This document shows positions 1 to 13,285 of a stretch of 64,000 nucleotides of DNA, piece after piece; position 1 is the stretch's first letter, and each line of letters opens with the position of its first letter. The position numbers and the translations under genes are program-made. The stretch is from positions 7,440,001-7,504,000 of the forward strand of contig OZ199840.1 of NCBI GenBank assembly GCA_964304625.1, written 5' to 3'. The notes under the pieces were generated by a model. It had not been told where the DNA came from. It saw only the letters and a list, made by a program, of their open reading frames with translations, and searched no databases. Origin of the DNA: Kudoa neothunni. Taxonomy: Eukaryota; Cnidaria.

Positions 1-197
1 TCGGGATTAAAACTTGTTTTCGCGCCGGCGTAAATGCCGTTTAGGATTAAAATTTACTGTGTAAGTAGCCTCTGCCTTAGTTAAACCAATATAAAAGTTT
101 AAATTAAATATGGGTTTAGCTTCCAAATTAAGAGGGTATGTTCGGATTTTAGTTCAGATGGCGGGTATAAATTAAATAAAAAGTTAGAACCCTTGCG
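1..197 (+). mobile_element. hAT-type MITE, right part, cut by window edge
   Basis: The stretch matches the right half of the copies at 25818-26428 and 29366-29974: the core with cgtaaatgccgtttaggatt, then the tract about connected A/T-rich words, then a decayed terminus reading ttagaaccctt. It is truncated by the start of the window. No coding potential is seen. Bases 198-932 hold no gene that I can support. Confidence 0.6.
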
Positions 198-932
198 TTA
201 TAGTAAATTTTACATTTAATCGATCTAATAGCGAAAACGATGAAATCAAAGATTTTCACAATTTTTTTTGGATTTATGTACAAAGCTAACACTTTTCGTT
301 TACAATAAACAAATCTCCTCTAATTTTAAGAACATGTAATGAAATTAAAGATATAACAAATTAATGAGCGTGGTGCGAATTTAGAGATATTTAAACGCAT
401 CTCCGGTGCTGCATATACAAATAGTTAGATTCTTGTTGTATAATAAATCAATCTTAAATCGTGTTTATGAATAATAAAAATGCGTTGATACCAACGATAT
501 TTTCGTTCAATTTCAGAAAAAATTTAAACCCCCTAAAAATAATAATACGCTTGGATCTTAAGATGATATTAAATTTAATAGTAACTAAAATTAATGCGTG
601 ATATCCACCTACACAATGATTAATGTTGAATGTATTTTTTAAATATTTAGGTTTCTTCAGATCAATAAAAATTATATCGAACTTTATTTTTTGCATGATA
701 CTATTTAGTATGATTTAAATTATTAAAATTTTCTTAAAAAAATTATTCCTTTTAGTATATTTGAGAAGAAAATTTATAAATCTCCGGATTTTATAAGGTC
801 TAAAATAGTTATTTTATTACGAGATAAAAGAAATAAATTTTTTTCGAATTATTTACATTATAAAAGTTTGCAAATAAGAATTCTATCAATTAAAAAATTT
901 ATTGAAAAAAGTCGTGAATGCTATGATTGTTA

Positions 933-1806
933 TTACTCAGGTGGTGGAATTTTGCATGAAAATCTATCAATACAATGATCGAGAACATTCAGTCCATCTT
1001 CATTACTAAATAGTTTCAAATTATTAACCAAAGATCCACACAGCGTTAACGAGTATTTGCACTAAACATTTAATCGTTAGAGTTTGAATCCAACCCATTA
1101 TTTATTACAATTAGCATTTGGGAAAATTGTAAAATATGTCCGCAGATTTTTTCTTGAAACTTATCATTACTAAAGAGTAATGATAGGCGGTCTCTTTCCA
1201 TATATGCTGAAATGAGCATGGCCTTCAATTATTATTAATTCATCAAATGAATTAAATAGAATATTACTTGACATATTTCACACGTAGGTTCATTTCCCAA
1301 AACTAAGCCTTGAATATTATAATAATAACTTCCTAAAAGATTACCGATACTTTTGCGTTGGTTGCAATTGGCAATATTTCTGCAATTGATTTCCCTCAAT
1401 AAAGATCTTTTTAAACTTTCAATTAAAATTTTGTGGAATGAACCCAAGATAGGACACTAAATAATAGTATTCGACAAACTTTACGTGGATATTTCTTAAT
1501 TTACCGTGTACGTTAAATTTTTACACATCTTCGTTGTTACCTGGAGAAGTCCTTGTGAGAGGATCTCAACATAATCCGAAACGCTCACTTCAGTTGAAAT
1601 CATTTCAGAGTGCTTAGAGGGAACATCGTTTTTTAGATTCATTAAAATTATTTAGTTTTTACATTCCACTTTTGTATGCCAAGAAACTGAATATTGCCAT
1701 TCGAAAGCATTATTGGTAAGATCTGCTTAATAAAAGTAAATAAATTGGATGGTCGACAATAAATAACAATAATTAAAGAGTGAAAATATTCAAAAAACAA
1801 TGCCAT
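933..1806 (-). CDS. Saposin-like secreted protein, array member 1
   Basis: Seven exons: 1806-1768, 1725-1663, 1612-1505, 1456-1351, 1308-1268, 1222-1109, 1061-933. All six introns (42-50 bp) are GT-AG, and the frame is open for 199 residues. The start is followed by a hydrophobic signal peptide over about residues 1-22; an in-frame ATG at 1836 would add ten residues with basic n-region character. The truncated first saposin-like domain has cysteines at about 64, 71, 95 and 101 but no first C-x2-C pair. The second domain has the full saposin-B spacing: C115, C118, C146, C158, C187, C193. Saposin-like proteins bind lipids or membranes; the target here is unknown. An AATAAA lies about 30 bases past the stop (plus-strand 898-903). 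The nearest paralog is the gene at 2584-3442. Confidence 0.88.
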
Positions 1807-2583
1807 CTTTAATCTAGTGAGTCTCAACAGAAACATTTGATTATCTTTAAAATGTGTGATTTAAAACAGTACACAATTATCTTAATAATGGTGTTATTAA
1901 TTTATTGAAAAATATGCAATAATTGTTTGAGTGCTATATGTTTCATTCTTAAATATTAATTTCCCTCTTGAATCCATATAAATTATCAAATATATTTAAT
2001 TATATTCTCAAATAATTGTTTTTAATATTTGTTTAATTGGGCATATTTCGTATTTATCATTTAATATAAAAATAAATAGATTAATTTGATTCATAATATA
2101 GATATTGTTTAAAAGTTTTTAAACAGAATACTCCTACAGGTGGGATGCATTTAAAATGGAGACATTTTTATTTAAGAATTAGATTCTATATTCCGAAAGA
2201 TCATTTATAATGTCTCAACTATTACATCATATCATTATTCAATTAGTCATTTTAAAGCTCTTATTAAAGTATTAATTATTTTCGATGAACATTACCAAAT
2301 GAATCGATTATGAAGTATTTTAATGAACCCACTGGAATTGCTTACGAATTAAACTACTTACGCAAAATAAAATCACGGGTATACTTTATTAATACGATGG
2401 CATCTACAAAATCGTCGTATTCTTATCATAGTATTAAAAATAAATAATATAAATAATGTAATGAAAAATATAAATTCGGCTTATACTTGCGCAAATAAAA
2501 TTTTCGTCCAGGAATTATGTTTGAAGAAATTGATGATTTGTTTCTGTGAGTTATAATAGAGTTATTGTTTCTTAGGGGGTTGT
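1807..2583. other. Intergenic spacer in the saposin-like array
   Basis: About 780 bases of AT-rich spacer between members 1 and 2. I see no coding region, RNA gene or recognisable mobile element. The minus-strand open frame over 2426-2623 is only the last exon of member 2 read in a wrong frame. Confidence 0.6.
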
Positions 2584-3442
2584 TTAATGGCGGCATCTGA
2601 GTCTGTTTGAGCAATGATCCCAATAGTTATATCCAGGTTCGTTCTCACTTAATTTCAAATCTTTAATTAAAAAGCTACATAAACTCAAAAAATATTTGCA
2701 CTAAAAATGTATTTATGCCATAATTGTTATCGAAAATATTACCAATAATTTTTCCTGTGAGTCTACGATATGTCCACACATATTTTCTTGAAACTGGGAA
2801 TTTGAAAAGAGAAATCGCAAATGGTCTTTTTGGTATTGAAGAGATTGCATCAAGGTCTTAATGATAATAAAATATAGCACAGAGGTAAAGGAATACTTGG
2901 CAGAACGCGCAATCAAATCCGTCGCCAACAATTATTCCTGAAAAATGTGTTTAATAAACAAGAAATCTATCTTCGTACTATTATTTCGGCCATTTTTACA
3001 AAGATGGGGACTGTTACTGCAATTCTTTCTTACGTAATAATGACGTTTTAAAGTCACCGAAAATTTTTTGTGAAAACCGTCCATAATTTGACACTAATTA
3101 TAATGCTTCAAATGTATATATACACTAAAACAGAAATACAATGTATGGCAAACTTTTGCATATATCATTTTTGATTTTTAATAAGTCATTCGATAACATT
3201 TCTGTGTAACGACTAACACTTATCCCCTTTGGGACGGTTCCATAAAACTATAAACAATTATTTTCAAAGTAAAATTAACAATAATTTTTACAGTCCTAGG
3301 AGAGTTATTTATTTGTTGTATATTATCGCATCGCCTAAAAAATTTCGAAAACTAATTATAGGAGATATTATTGAAACTATTTATCGAACAACTAATCGAC
3401 CAGAAAAAAAGAGAAAAAACAACTAACGATGTCGATCTTCAT
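2584..3442 (-). CDS. Saposin-like secreted protein, array member 2
   Basis: Exons 3442-3401, 3351-3292, 3247-3140, 3093-2979, 2937-2897, 2856-2743, 2700-2584 give 198 residues with no internal stop; introns are 40-49 bp with GT-AG ends. Exon 1 is a basic-plus-hydrophobic signal start (MKIDIVSCFFSFFL). Domain 1 carries cysteines at 64, 71, 95 and 102; the last two are six residues apart here and five in most paralogs. Exon 4 is 115 nt against 106 in members 1, 3 and 4. Domain 2 has all six saposin cysteines, beginning DCAFC and ending C-x5-C just before the stop. Exon 3 keeps the family length of 36 codons with cysteine at codon 30. The role is inferred only from the fold signature. Confidence 0.88.
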
Positions 3443-4172
3443 TCGCTTATATATAACAAAGTAATTCAAAATTTAATAAGTGATTAATATGGTAATAATT
3501 TTATAAATTAGATCAAATCCTATTATGAATTAAATGTAAAATTATTATATCTAAACTAATTCCAGACGATATTACATATAAATTATGCACGTCGATAATA
3601 TTTTTATAATTTATTTCGATAAAATAGATTTAAATATTTATTAAATTATTTAGAAAAAATAAAATTGAATTCTCATTACTTAAGTGTTCATTTATTTTTG
3701 GATTATTAAACTGAATAAGATAGTTAATTTGTACAATTGTTGAATGCGAGGTCTCCAATGAGGTATTATTATTTAACACTTTTTAATTAAATTTTTAAGA
3801 AAAATATATTATCTATACTATCTAATTATCATATCTAGAATAGTATATTAGATGTTAAATCAACTATCCAAGTCTGAATATGGAATAATAACCATTTGTT
3901 TAAGTCCAAAAACAATAGATAATATTAACTCTGATAATAAATTCAAAAATAATTTGGCTAAAATTAAGAAAAAATTTAAGGTAGATATAAGTAATAGTAG
4001 TCTCAAACTTCAACAACACTCATTTGGAAAAAATTACGATAGAAAAGTTTAAATTAAAATCAAGTTTCTATAATCGTAAGCAGAAAAAATATTCTCCTTC
4101 CATTAATGTGATAATTTTGACAAATCCTTAACTGAAAATCAAAAATATTAAATTTTCCTACCTGGAGTCTTA
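3443..4172. other. AT-rich spacer
   Basis: No gene is supported. The plus-strand open frame at 3852-4052 is lysine- and asparagine-rich, as expected from base composition, and has no recognisable domain. Confidence 0.5.
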
Positions 4173-6639
4173 CTTCGGAGCAGCGGTTCTTAATTTTTTT
4201 TCCTCGCGGACCCCTAATTTGTTTAATGCATAATCCAATCATTAATACAAATATTTTACCCTTTCGTCCCCATTGTTCACTTTAATGAACAGATAAAAAA
4301 CGATTTAAAATTATTGTTAAATGATTATTTAACCTTCTAAATAGCTTGCAAAGTTACACCTTCCAAATAAGATTCGGGTGTATTTCGACCCCACATTTTT
4401 TTATGTTTGCATAATAAATATAAATTAAACTGTTTATACAAGTTTTAAGCAATATCCATCGACAAAGTGTTGTAAAAAAAGTGTAATAAATTTACTAACA
4501 CGTGTCACATATGCGCGGTCAACGGGGATTTTAAGTTTTTGATGATTTAATTATATCTAGAATAAGGAAAAGCCAGTGCATGCGCTTAAAATTTTATTTA
4601 TTATTAATTTCTAATATTTTAAACAGTTATAAAATTATTAAACAAATTTTATCTCGATGTAAATGAGACAACATGTTAAATAACAGAAGTAATATCATAA
4701 ACAATTCAAACAAACAGTTTTAGAACGTTTTCTACAGCATGACGCGTTCAAACTTCGACATTTTTCTGAGGTTTTACGATATTTTTGTCTTTTACACAAT
4801 TGATACCTTTGAATCGAATTTTTCGGAACGTTATTCACAAGCATGCTATGCTAGCTGAAATGTCTCCTTTTCTTCGCGTTTTTAAATAATTTCTCCTGCT
4901 TATATTGGCTTGACGAAATATTTCTTTATAAACTGAAAACCGATTTATCAATGAAATATCAACTCCCCCCTTTGTAGAGTTTAATGGACTATTTTACATC
5001 AGGTTTGTAGGACACTTCTTCGGAATCGTCGGTATTAGTTGCAGAGGTGCACAACGTATACATAGGTTTGTTTCTCTTGGAAAGTACCTTAAAATCATCT
5101 TTTTACAATCAAACACAAAAAGAGAAGAATTGACAGGACTATTTTTCAGTGGTCTTACAGTATTTCACGACCAATATGCAAGCATGGCGCATATCCATTA
5201 AAATTTAAAAAAAGTTATGTAACGATGAAATAACAGAGAATGTTATAAATATTAATAATATATATTTTTAATTTCTAATTATTAATTCCTTCCTTATGTA
5301 AGGAAGCCCATAAATAAGATTTTGAATGTTTCACATAATTCGCACAATTCGTTTCTGTTACTTCTTCTTGGCTTTTTCTGATACATTTGAATCGCTCTGA
5401 ATGCGTGTTAGGTCCCATCCATCTTACAATTAGGGCTTCAAAAATTCGAGGGTATAAGGATTATCCTCTATTTCGACGAGATTAAGTCGATGTATTAACA
5501 AGATTGTGTATTTCGTTCACAGTGGATTTTTGTAATCAATTATTATATTTTTTTAAATATCAGCTAAACTACAATATCTGTGTACGAACTTCAGGCGGTG
5601 TCGTATACAAACTCGGAAATAAAGTCGTTTCCAACAATTCGTCCTGTTAATCCACTTCTTTTTCTAAAGTGTTTTCATTTTTGTTCTTATCACAAAAAAT
5701 TACATTATTTAGTTAAATTCATATCAAAAAGAATAACCTGTAAACTGGAAATAAATCTTAAGTGGAGCACATTCGGATTCACGTGGAATCTCTATGTCGT
5801 TGATAAATACATCAACGAATTTATTATTTCTCTATAATTTTAACAAATTCGAAGTCGTTAATTGTTCACATAATTTTTGTTATATGTTTCTGTTAGTAAT
5901 AAGTTTGTAAATGTTCAATTTAGACTTCGTATTTAAAAACAGAACTTTCTGATTTATTCCATATAAAATTGGAAGAAGGATATTTCAATCTAACTATAGC
6001 TTAACTTAATGTGGTTTTTAGTTTATAATTTTTTTCGTGTAGTTTATTCATGATTAAAAAAATGTTATAACAATATTTGTTCCAAAATTCACACATTGTG
6101 ACGGATTTGCATATGTTATTTAACATTGCAATATAATAAACAATGGATAATCCATCTAAGCGGCATTTTATCTGTTATCATCATAAACAGTGTGTTTTTC
6201 TACAGCGCTACATTAAATTAATAACAAACATGGAAATTTTTGATTTATTTTATTAAGTTATCTTTTTATTTATATCCGTTAAGTAACTAAAAACAACAAT
6301 AATAAAAAATGATTGTTTCATAAAAATTAACTTTGAAGTAAAGTAATCGTCACAAATCAAAATATACGATTTTTAAGTTTTTTAAATAAAATCCAATATG
6401 GATGTTAAACAGTCAAAACACTTGTTGAATTATTTATCTCAACAATATAAAAATAATGTAAACCCCCAAATAAACATTTTTTACCTAGTTTTGGAATATA
6501 AAGTGAAATATTACGTCATATTTTATAATCTACTTCAATATCTTTGTGTGGTTGAATGTTTCAAGCGTTTTAACCTAATATAATTAATTTACTGAGATGT
6601 ATTATCTATCAAAATGTTTGTAAAAACTAGTAACAACCA

Positions 6640-7690
6640 CAAGACATTGGAATCATGAAATCCCTATTCAAATCCTTAATAATTCTCATTTCAACACATA
6701 ATCACCCTCGATTTTTTAAAGACCTATTCACAATGGATTTAAGTTGTCCAAATACCTTCTCAATTGGATTAAGGAAAGGCGAATAAGGAGGTAGCAGCAA
6801 AAATTTAAGGGGACTGCTTTCAAACAATGTCTTTACACTTTCAATTTTGTGGAATGCAACGTTATCCATTATTAAAATGGTTTTTTATATTGAAATTACT
6901 TCCTAATTTTCGAAAAGATCCGTTAAAAATCAGGAAAAACAAATCCGTTCACACCGCTTGTGTGAATTTTGAATCCCAAATCTTTCGCAGCTCATGGCTT
7001 CTATTAACGTAATATTTTGGGATCTAATAGATTTTACTTTTAAGTTTGCTCTAGTTCCCGTAAATTATCTGCCTTGAGAATGTCGAATTGACAGAGAGAA
7101 CCTTGATTCGTCAATGAATAGAATTTCAGGACATTCTGGTTCCAGGCGGATGTATTCGTTCACATAACTAAGAAAATCACAAGCGAATTATAAAAATTAA
7201 TTTTATACTCGTATCTTAATGAAATAATTCGAAGGGAATTTCTGTCCATTGGAATTAATGATATTTTTTCAGGATATAGTGAAATTCATTCAGAACCCTG
7301 AAGATTGTTTGTAGAGAAACCAGAATGGAGTATTTTTCGAACACCTTTTCAGATAATTGTTTAAGAGATAGCGTACAATTGTCATCCACCTCGTTGAGAA
7401 TAAATTGTTTTTGATCAGCGTTTAATAATGAATGGCGATCTCCACCTGTTGTTAGTCTTTCTCCTGGTCCCCTTTCATTTATCTTTTTGACAATTCTACT
7501 TATAGTAGATTCGTGAATGCCTAAAGACTCAGATATTTGACGGTTGGTCTTCCTATTCTGAATGGCTTTAGAAATTATATCAAAATATTAATACTTGGAG
7601 TTGTTGGGAAAATCTTTCCCCTATCTTTTTTATTTACAATTTCGTATTTTCTTGTGATTTTATTAATAATTTCTGATTCAACAGGCATAT
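6640..7690 (-). pseudogene. Tc1/IS630-type DDE transposase remnant
   Basis: Read on the minus strand, with several frameshifts and stops, there is a helix-turn-helix part (about 7690-7400) containing GPGERLTTGGDRH, then a DDE_3 domain: FIDESRFSL around 7110, the second block LIMDNVAFHK around 6870, and the final block LLPPYSPFLNPIEK around 6780-6740. These are the three catalytic regions of Tc1/IS630-type transposases. No intact reading frame remains and I could not place the terminal inverted repeats. Confidence 0.75.
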
Positions 7691-7994
7691 CTGAATCTTA
7701 ATTTTTAAAAAATGACTAGCGCGCGCCATGTTTGCATATTTGTAGTGAGATACTGTAAATATGGCTGAATTTCCCTTTTATTAAATATTGATGTATCAAG
7801 TAAGATTAGTTTTTTCTTAGCAGTTCGTCAGCAGGTTACACCGACGTGAAAAAGTTATTACAAACCAAATTTCGAACAGAACCATGTAGTAGGCTATATA
7901 ACTTCAATATTATGTTTTTTCCGACGTTTTTTGCCTTTCTATCTAATTAGTTCTGCTTTCCCAAATCGACGTCGATATTTATACATAGGTTGAT

Positions 7995-8690
7995 CTAGGA
8001 TCAACTGCGAGAAAAAACTTCATATTTGGCTGGTTTGCTAGGCACGTATTGCTTAAATGGGCGGAAACTACGTGTAAGCAAATCACTCCAAATAGTCCAG
8101 ACGTCCCGAATATGGCAAAATTTATCAGACTCCTTTCTCAGCTCTCGAGTTGCCTGATCATCAAAATGGAGAGTCCTTGTAATTTGCCTGAATCTATTAA
8201 GACAAAAAAGATCTCTATAAATCTGTCGGCCTTCGTCAACTCCAAATAACTCCAAAATGGGTTCCTGTTGGTCTTTATGGATAGCTATAACAACTGGCAT
8301 CCAATATAACCTTCAAATTAGGTTTCATCTCAATTATTCCAACTACTGCCAAAGTGATTAATGATTAGCACCAAATATATTTGTAAATTTTAGGATTAGA
8401 TCGTAAATTTCTTGATTCAAAAATGACTGGAAAGTATCACCTAAATTAGTCACTCTCAATAAAGCGAAAAATGACACACCAGGACGATTGTTCAAAATAT
8501 TTTCTGACCCAGTTGTTGAAATTATAGGTTTATTAACTGACCATAAAGTTCCATTTTTGTCAAAAAAAGAATCGGTGGCCAATTCAACGTCATAATCAGA
8601 TGTATCAGATGAGAGTTCATGAAAAAGTGAACTTTTAGCATCGAGATCATCAAAATCGGAGCAACTATCGAAGTAATCAGAACTCATAGT
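7995..8690 (-). pseudogene. piggyBac-type transposase, N-terminal remnant
   Basis: The first block (about 8687-8360) is acidic at its N-terminus and has a variable region like piggyBac-derived proteins. After a frame break the second block (about 8300-8001) contains the piggyBac N-terminal hallmark LNRFRQITRTLHFDD (compare the family pattern RFR-I-LHF-D). The protein stops near 8000, before the catalytic aspartates, so this is a 5' fragment. It lies inside the large hAT-like composite. Confidence 0.7.
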
Positions 8691-9998
8691 TTATAGGGTG
8701 GCGCACATGCAATATAATGTGGTCACTAATATATTATTATTCAGTCAATGTTTTATCGATTAAATTTCCTTAAACCTCAAATATAAATATTATTTCTTAC
8801 AGTTTTACCAAAAAAGCCTGGGATCGATTTATATCCCACTTTTATTTAGATGTTTTTGATTTAATTTTTTTCATTTTTAAAATACAAATACTTTATTACA
8901 TTTTTACAAAGATCTCTATAATATAAAAGATTACATAAAGTCAAAATCAAATTAACCTGACCATTTATGTTTAAAAAATGACCTTATAGCAGCCGTGGGG
9001 TCGAAAATACATCCTATTTTATTTAGAAGGTTAAAAAGAAATTAAATATAATTTTAACATTAGTTTAATTCAAAAAATTCTTGACGAAAAACAAAAATTT
9101 GGGAACGAAAGGAAAAACTTGAATTATTGATCTATCCCCAATTTTATTAAAATATTTTCTGTGTAAATTAATTATGTAGTTCTTTCGTTTAAAAATATCT
9201 ATTAAATATTTTAAATCATTATTACATGAATTTTGTTAGAAATTATTAAATTCTAACAAAATATAGACGATGGCGCGTAATATTTCAAAATTAAACATTT
9301 AATGAAATTTGTTGAATTTTTATCTATGCATAGGTAAATATTTGAGAGTGAAATCCTTAAAAAATTTCTGAGGGAAAAATGTTCTTGTAATAATCGAAAT
9401 ATTTTTATTACATAAAATCTTTATTTTCGTTAATTATTATGTTTACTACAACAAAGAATTAACAAAGAGAACTTTTGACATAATAGAATGCGAGATTAAC
9501 GCAAAATCCTACTTTTTTATAAATAAAATAGACATTAAAATAATATTTAATGAGTTTTTGTAGTTTCTTTTTATCAATAAGTTCACATAATTCTGACAAG
9601 TATCTGAAAAAGCAACACGCATATAAGCGATTTCGTGACTTCCTTTATGGTGACCAGCACGGAAATCTAGTTTCTCAATAAAAGTTTTTGTAAAAGGAGT
9701 AATCAATCTAACTGCATACTCTGCAACTTTAATAAATATATTTTGATAATTTTTAATTCTAATCAAATAACCTATTGAATAACTTTCGTTTTATAGATTT
9801 TTTTATAAAATATATTATAACAAGAAAATTTGGGAATAAATACAAAATATCTATAAAAAACCATAGCGCAAGGTATATTTTAAATTTTTAATAGTTACGC
9901 TAACGTTCAAAAATACCTAATTACAATGAATGTATTATTATAAAATTGAATTAAGATTTTATTTAAATCATTCACGGATCCCAGGTTAAGAACCTTTG

Positions 9999-10702
9999 CT
10001 TTAGAGCTTGGCACTATAAAATTTTTGGTTCCACAGAAATAAAATGTTTCCATTGTAGTATATTTAATTCCAAAACTATCTTATTTGTTCAAAACTAATA
10101 AAAATATGCGGTTCATGATGACTTTACCAAACCAAATCCCTAAGAGGTTTCAGTCATCAAAATAAGGGTAAGAGAATAAGCATTATAATAAAGATAAGCA
10201 TAGTTAAAATCCTAAAAGCGATATATTTAGACTAGAAAAATAATAATATTTTTTTATTTTATATTAATAAAATGGTATTTATGTATGGCGACACGTTAAT
10301 AGATTCTATCTATTACAATGAGGGGTTATTATTGCCGGAAACCTAATTAAATATTCTCATCCACATTTTGAGGTAAAGATCACCTCAGCCCTATTTCGTA
10401 AACTCTTAAGACGAGGGCATTGCGACATCAAACTATTGTATCATTTTAGATGAATACCCGTCAACTCAAATGTTTAATCCAATCCTCTCCCATAAGACAA
10501 CTTTGGCTGCACATGTAGCACATTTAAAGATGAATCTCAAATTTTACAACAGCTATTATTAAGGAATACAGAAAAACTAAGGCAGAAGTAGTGAATTGAC
10601 CTGAAACAGGAATTAATTTGGAATTTTTGAGGTCGAGGTTTGATAACAACTTTTCATGTGGAATTTGTTCTTTAATGTTACGTAATCTAGCATCACACAA
10701 TT
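9999..10702. other. Spacer with the 3' flank of the duplicated array unit
   Basis: Bases about 10480-10700 are similar to about 17930-18140 (shared words include ttaatccaa and the ctcaca/gaggaata run). This is the diverged downstream flank of array members 3 and 4. No coding region is apparent. Confidence 0.45.
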
Positions 10703-10710
10703 ACTTAAAC

Positions 10711-11718
10711 CAGAGATCTCCAAAGCGGTCGATAATTACACTTCTGTCGAAAGGAGGTCGATACGTGTTATAGAGATTCCACAGAATTTTCTGGGCGTAT
10801 AACGTAATGCCTCCCACCTTTCTACTCCATACTAAATTATTTAATTATATTAATTAAAAGTACTCCATAACATTTGTTAGTTATATTTTGGTCAAAATAA
10901 ATTTCCAGTTTTCCAAATTATATCATTCAATTCCTTTTATTTATGTAGAGGCATATTTAACAGCTCTTAAAAAAATAACGAATACGTTAGCGTTGAAATT
11001 TTCTCCAAATTAAATGATCACTAGTATTGATTGTTATCAACAGTATGTATAACAATAAAGATAGTTTACATTAAGTTTATAATTGCCTAGGGAAGATAAG
11101 TCATATTTTTAAAAGTAGTTTGAGTAAAAATTACAAAGGCTACGAAAATAATTAAAATAATCTGAAATTGTCGTTCCAATCGCAGTGGACACTTCGAAAA
11201 CGCTACAAGCGATCTCAAATTATGGAACATTATCTTAAGATAAAGACATTCTTATTAACTTCAAGAGACAACCATGAGCAAATATTAACTTTCCTATATA
11301 TATGACGTAACGTAATCTTAAAATTTGCCGTTGTACTTAATTTGTGCAAAAGTATGTAACTATAATCATATACAAACGACCCAACTTGGGAGGTCTAATG
11401 AGTATAACGATTATGATGAAAAACATAATCGTTGCGGTAAATTTTCTAATACAGTTATTTTTGCTGTATGACTTGATTATATACACATGTGTAAATTTAT
11501 AATTATTAAGATTTTTCTGATACATTTTGATACAACATAGTTAGTAAATATTTTTCCGATTAGTATAATGTTGAATTTTATTTTATATTGGAAATACAAT
11601 ATTAATGGGATATATTGCAGATATTTGTACTTGTCATAGTCAAAAAGCTGAGAATACTTTAATATTTTTAATTACAACTCTGGAAAGGGTCGACGAAAAT
11701 AAAGTTTGGAGATCCCTG
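10711..11718. mobile_element. hAT-type non-autonomous element with 8-bp target-site duplication
   Basis: The left terminus is CAGAGATCTCCAAA and the right terminus is its inverse, TTTGGAGATCCCTG. The perfect 8-bp direct repeat acttaaac flanks it (10703-10710 and 11719-11726), as expected for hAT transposition. The 1008-bp body has no transposase. The matching flank of array member 4 (near 18145) lacks it, so it inserted after the duplication. Confidence 0.88.
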
Positions 11719-11956
11719 ACTTAAACCTATACGTGAGCTGAGTCCTGCTTATGGCATGATTATATCTTTCATAGTTTCATCTGAATCTACGCGAGTCCTA
11801 CCAATGGGACTTATGTAATATTAAAGTAAATCCAACTTTCTAAATAATTTGATAATTTATAGAGATAAGCAATATTAGAGAATGTTTTAGAGGTAAACAG
11901 TGTAAATAACAGTAAATTTTAATGGTTAATCGGTTCATTTAGTATCAACTGGGCGT

Positions 11957-12799
11957 TCAATGGTTACACAAAAACCTAGAAGTACAGTATGAGTGAGCGT
12001 TGATTCCAGTTTCGGTATTTAGCAGTTCCAACCTCCGCACCAAATGGCTACCTAAGTTTAAAAAGTATTTGCACTAAACAAATATTATTTGAACCAATTA
12101 TGTATAGTACCGTAAAGTCATCCAACAGATTTGTAGCTGTGCCACAAATATTATTCTGAAAATGAAGATTTGTAAAAAGCAATGTAAGCCTCATCCTTTC
12201 AGACATAAGTGCGTTTACAAATCTCTTAATTATTTATAATTACAAGAACATTAGCAATAGATCGGTACCTGACAGAATAAACAACTAGGACCGTTTCCCA
12301 CATAGATAGCTTTACAAGATTTATCCAAAATAACATCAATAAAAATCATTTATACTTTTGTGGGGTTCGCATTCAGTTGTTTTTTCACAATTGCTTATCG
12401 CCCTTAATTTTTTATGGGAATTCTCCATTAAACTTTTGTAAAAGGAGTTCAAAACTGGGCACTAAATAAAAGTTAACGTACTCTTCAATCAATTCAACTT
12501 ACGGTATATGGTAATTTTTGGCATATACTCTTGGCAATCTTCAAGAAGTCATTAGGTACAGTGTGTGTGTAGTTCGATGAACGAATTGCGTTGGAGATTG
12601 TATCATGATACTAAAATTTGTCAAAATACAACGATAAAAATTTGCTGTTACCTTTTGTGTAGATAAATCGACCAGTTGTTTATTGCAACACATTAAAATG
12701 ATTGAAAACTTAATTTATCTATGATGAGACAAATTTCAAGTATCGGAATTAACTAACAAGCAGGATTGGAATACGACACTTAGACGAATAAGTCAGCAT
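11957..12799 (-). CDS. Saposin-like secreted protein, array member 3
   Basis: Exons 12799-12758, 12708-12652, 12610-12503, 12461-12356, 12309-12269, 12224-12111, 12073-11957 encode 194 residues; introns are 37-49 bp. The signal peptide is split by intron 1 (MLTYSSKCRIPILL then FSIILMCC). Domain 1 has its helix-2 cysteine at residue 63, in the motif AKSICQKLPYT, and three further cysteines, C-x23-C-x5-C. Domain 2 begins at GNGPSCLFCQ and has six cysteines, ending C-x5-C with four codons, including the stop, after it. Exons 1-5 and the start of exon 6 are nearly base-for-base identical to member 4, but the rest of exon 6 and exon 7 differ strongly. Confidence 0.9.
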
Positions 12800-13040
12800 A
12801 ATTTGAATATTTCTTCCAAAACGATATATATACAATCATAAATTGAATATAAGGATTATGAGATTCGAATGAACATTATGATAAATATGTGTGATGAATT
12901 ACCGAATAGATACTCTTATATATATATATATATACCAGCGATTGGAACCCCTATCTAGTTTATTTATTCGGCCTATTCTTTTGCGATTGTTACCATAACT
13001 ACTATAATATTCATATTAGTAGATAATTTTGTTGATAGAA
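12180..13040. repeat. Near-identical tract shared with 18621-19489
   Basis: Over about 860 bases I count only single-base differences near 12836 and 12972 and a length change in the TA microsatellite at about 12916-12935. Identity falls abruptly at both edges, inside exon 6 of the saposin-like gene and just upstream of its promoter region. This fits gene conversion or a very recent partial duplication between members 3 and 4. Confidence 0.85.
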
Positions 13041-13285
13041 AATAAATCATCTTATTATAATGCCAATATTATACAGTTGCGTTAGTTGTCATTTTTTGGC
13101 GTAGAGAACGATGTGACCGAAATTATGGGGAACAATTAATTAAAATAATTTGGATATTTCCAGTCAATTATGGCTATAATTTATGATAATAATTTATATT
13201 TTTATTTCCATAGCATTAATGTAGATAATTCTAAAATTGTGTCACATTAATTAGTTTTATGGATCATGATATTATCATTATAGTA

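Larger units (their letters stand above)
4181..9998. mobile_element. Large hAT-like composite element with other transposons inside
   Basis: The left end reads CAGCGGTTCTTAA followed by the CGCGGACCCC block typical of hAT/Charlie termini. The right end is the inverse form, CACGGATCCCAGGTTAAGAACCTTTG. The flanking 8-mers cttcggag (4173-4180) and ctttagag (9999-10006) agree at six of eight positions, so this may be one old insertion of about 5.8 kb with a decayed target-site duplication. Inside lie a Tc1-like remnant and a piggyBac remnant. I found no clear hAT transposase. The alternative is two unrelated hAT ends. A minus-strand patch at about 4990-5480 looks formerly coding but I cannot assign it. 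Confidence 0.45.

Noticed and set aside
2426-2623. Minus-strand frame of 65 codons
   Set aside because: It overlaps the last exon of saposin-like member 2 in another frame and contains low-complexity residues.
12916-12935. TA repeat as a possible origin or regulatory site
   Set aside because: It is a simple microsatellite that differs in length between the two duplicated copies; nothing else supports a function.
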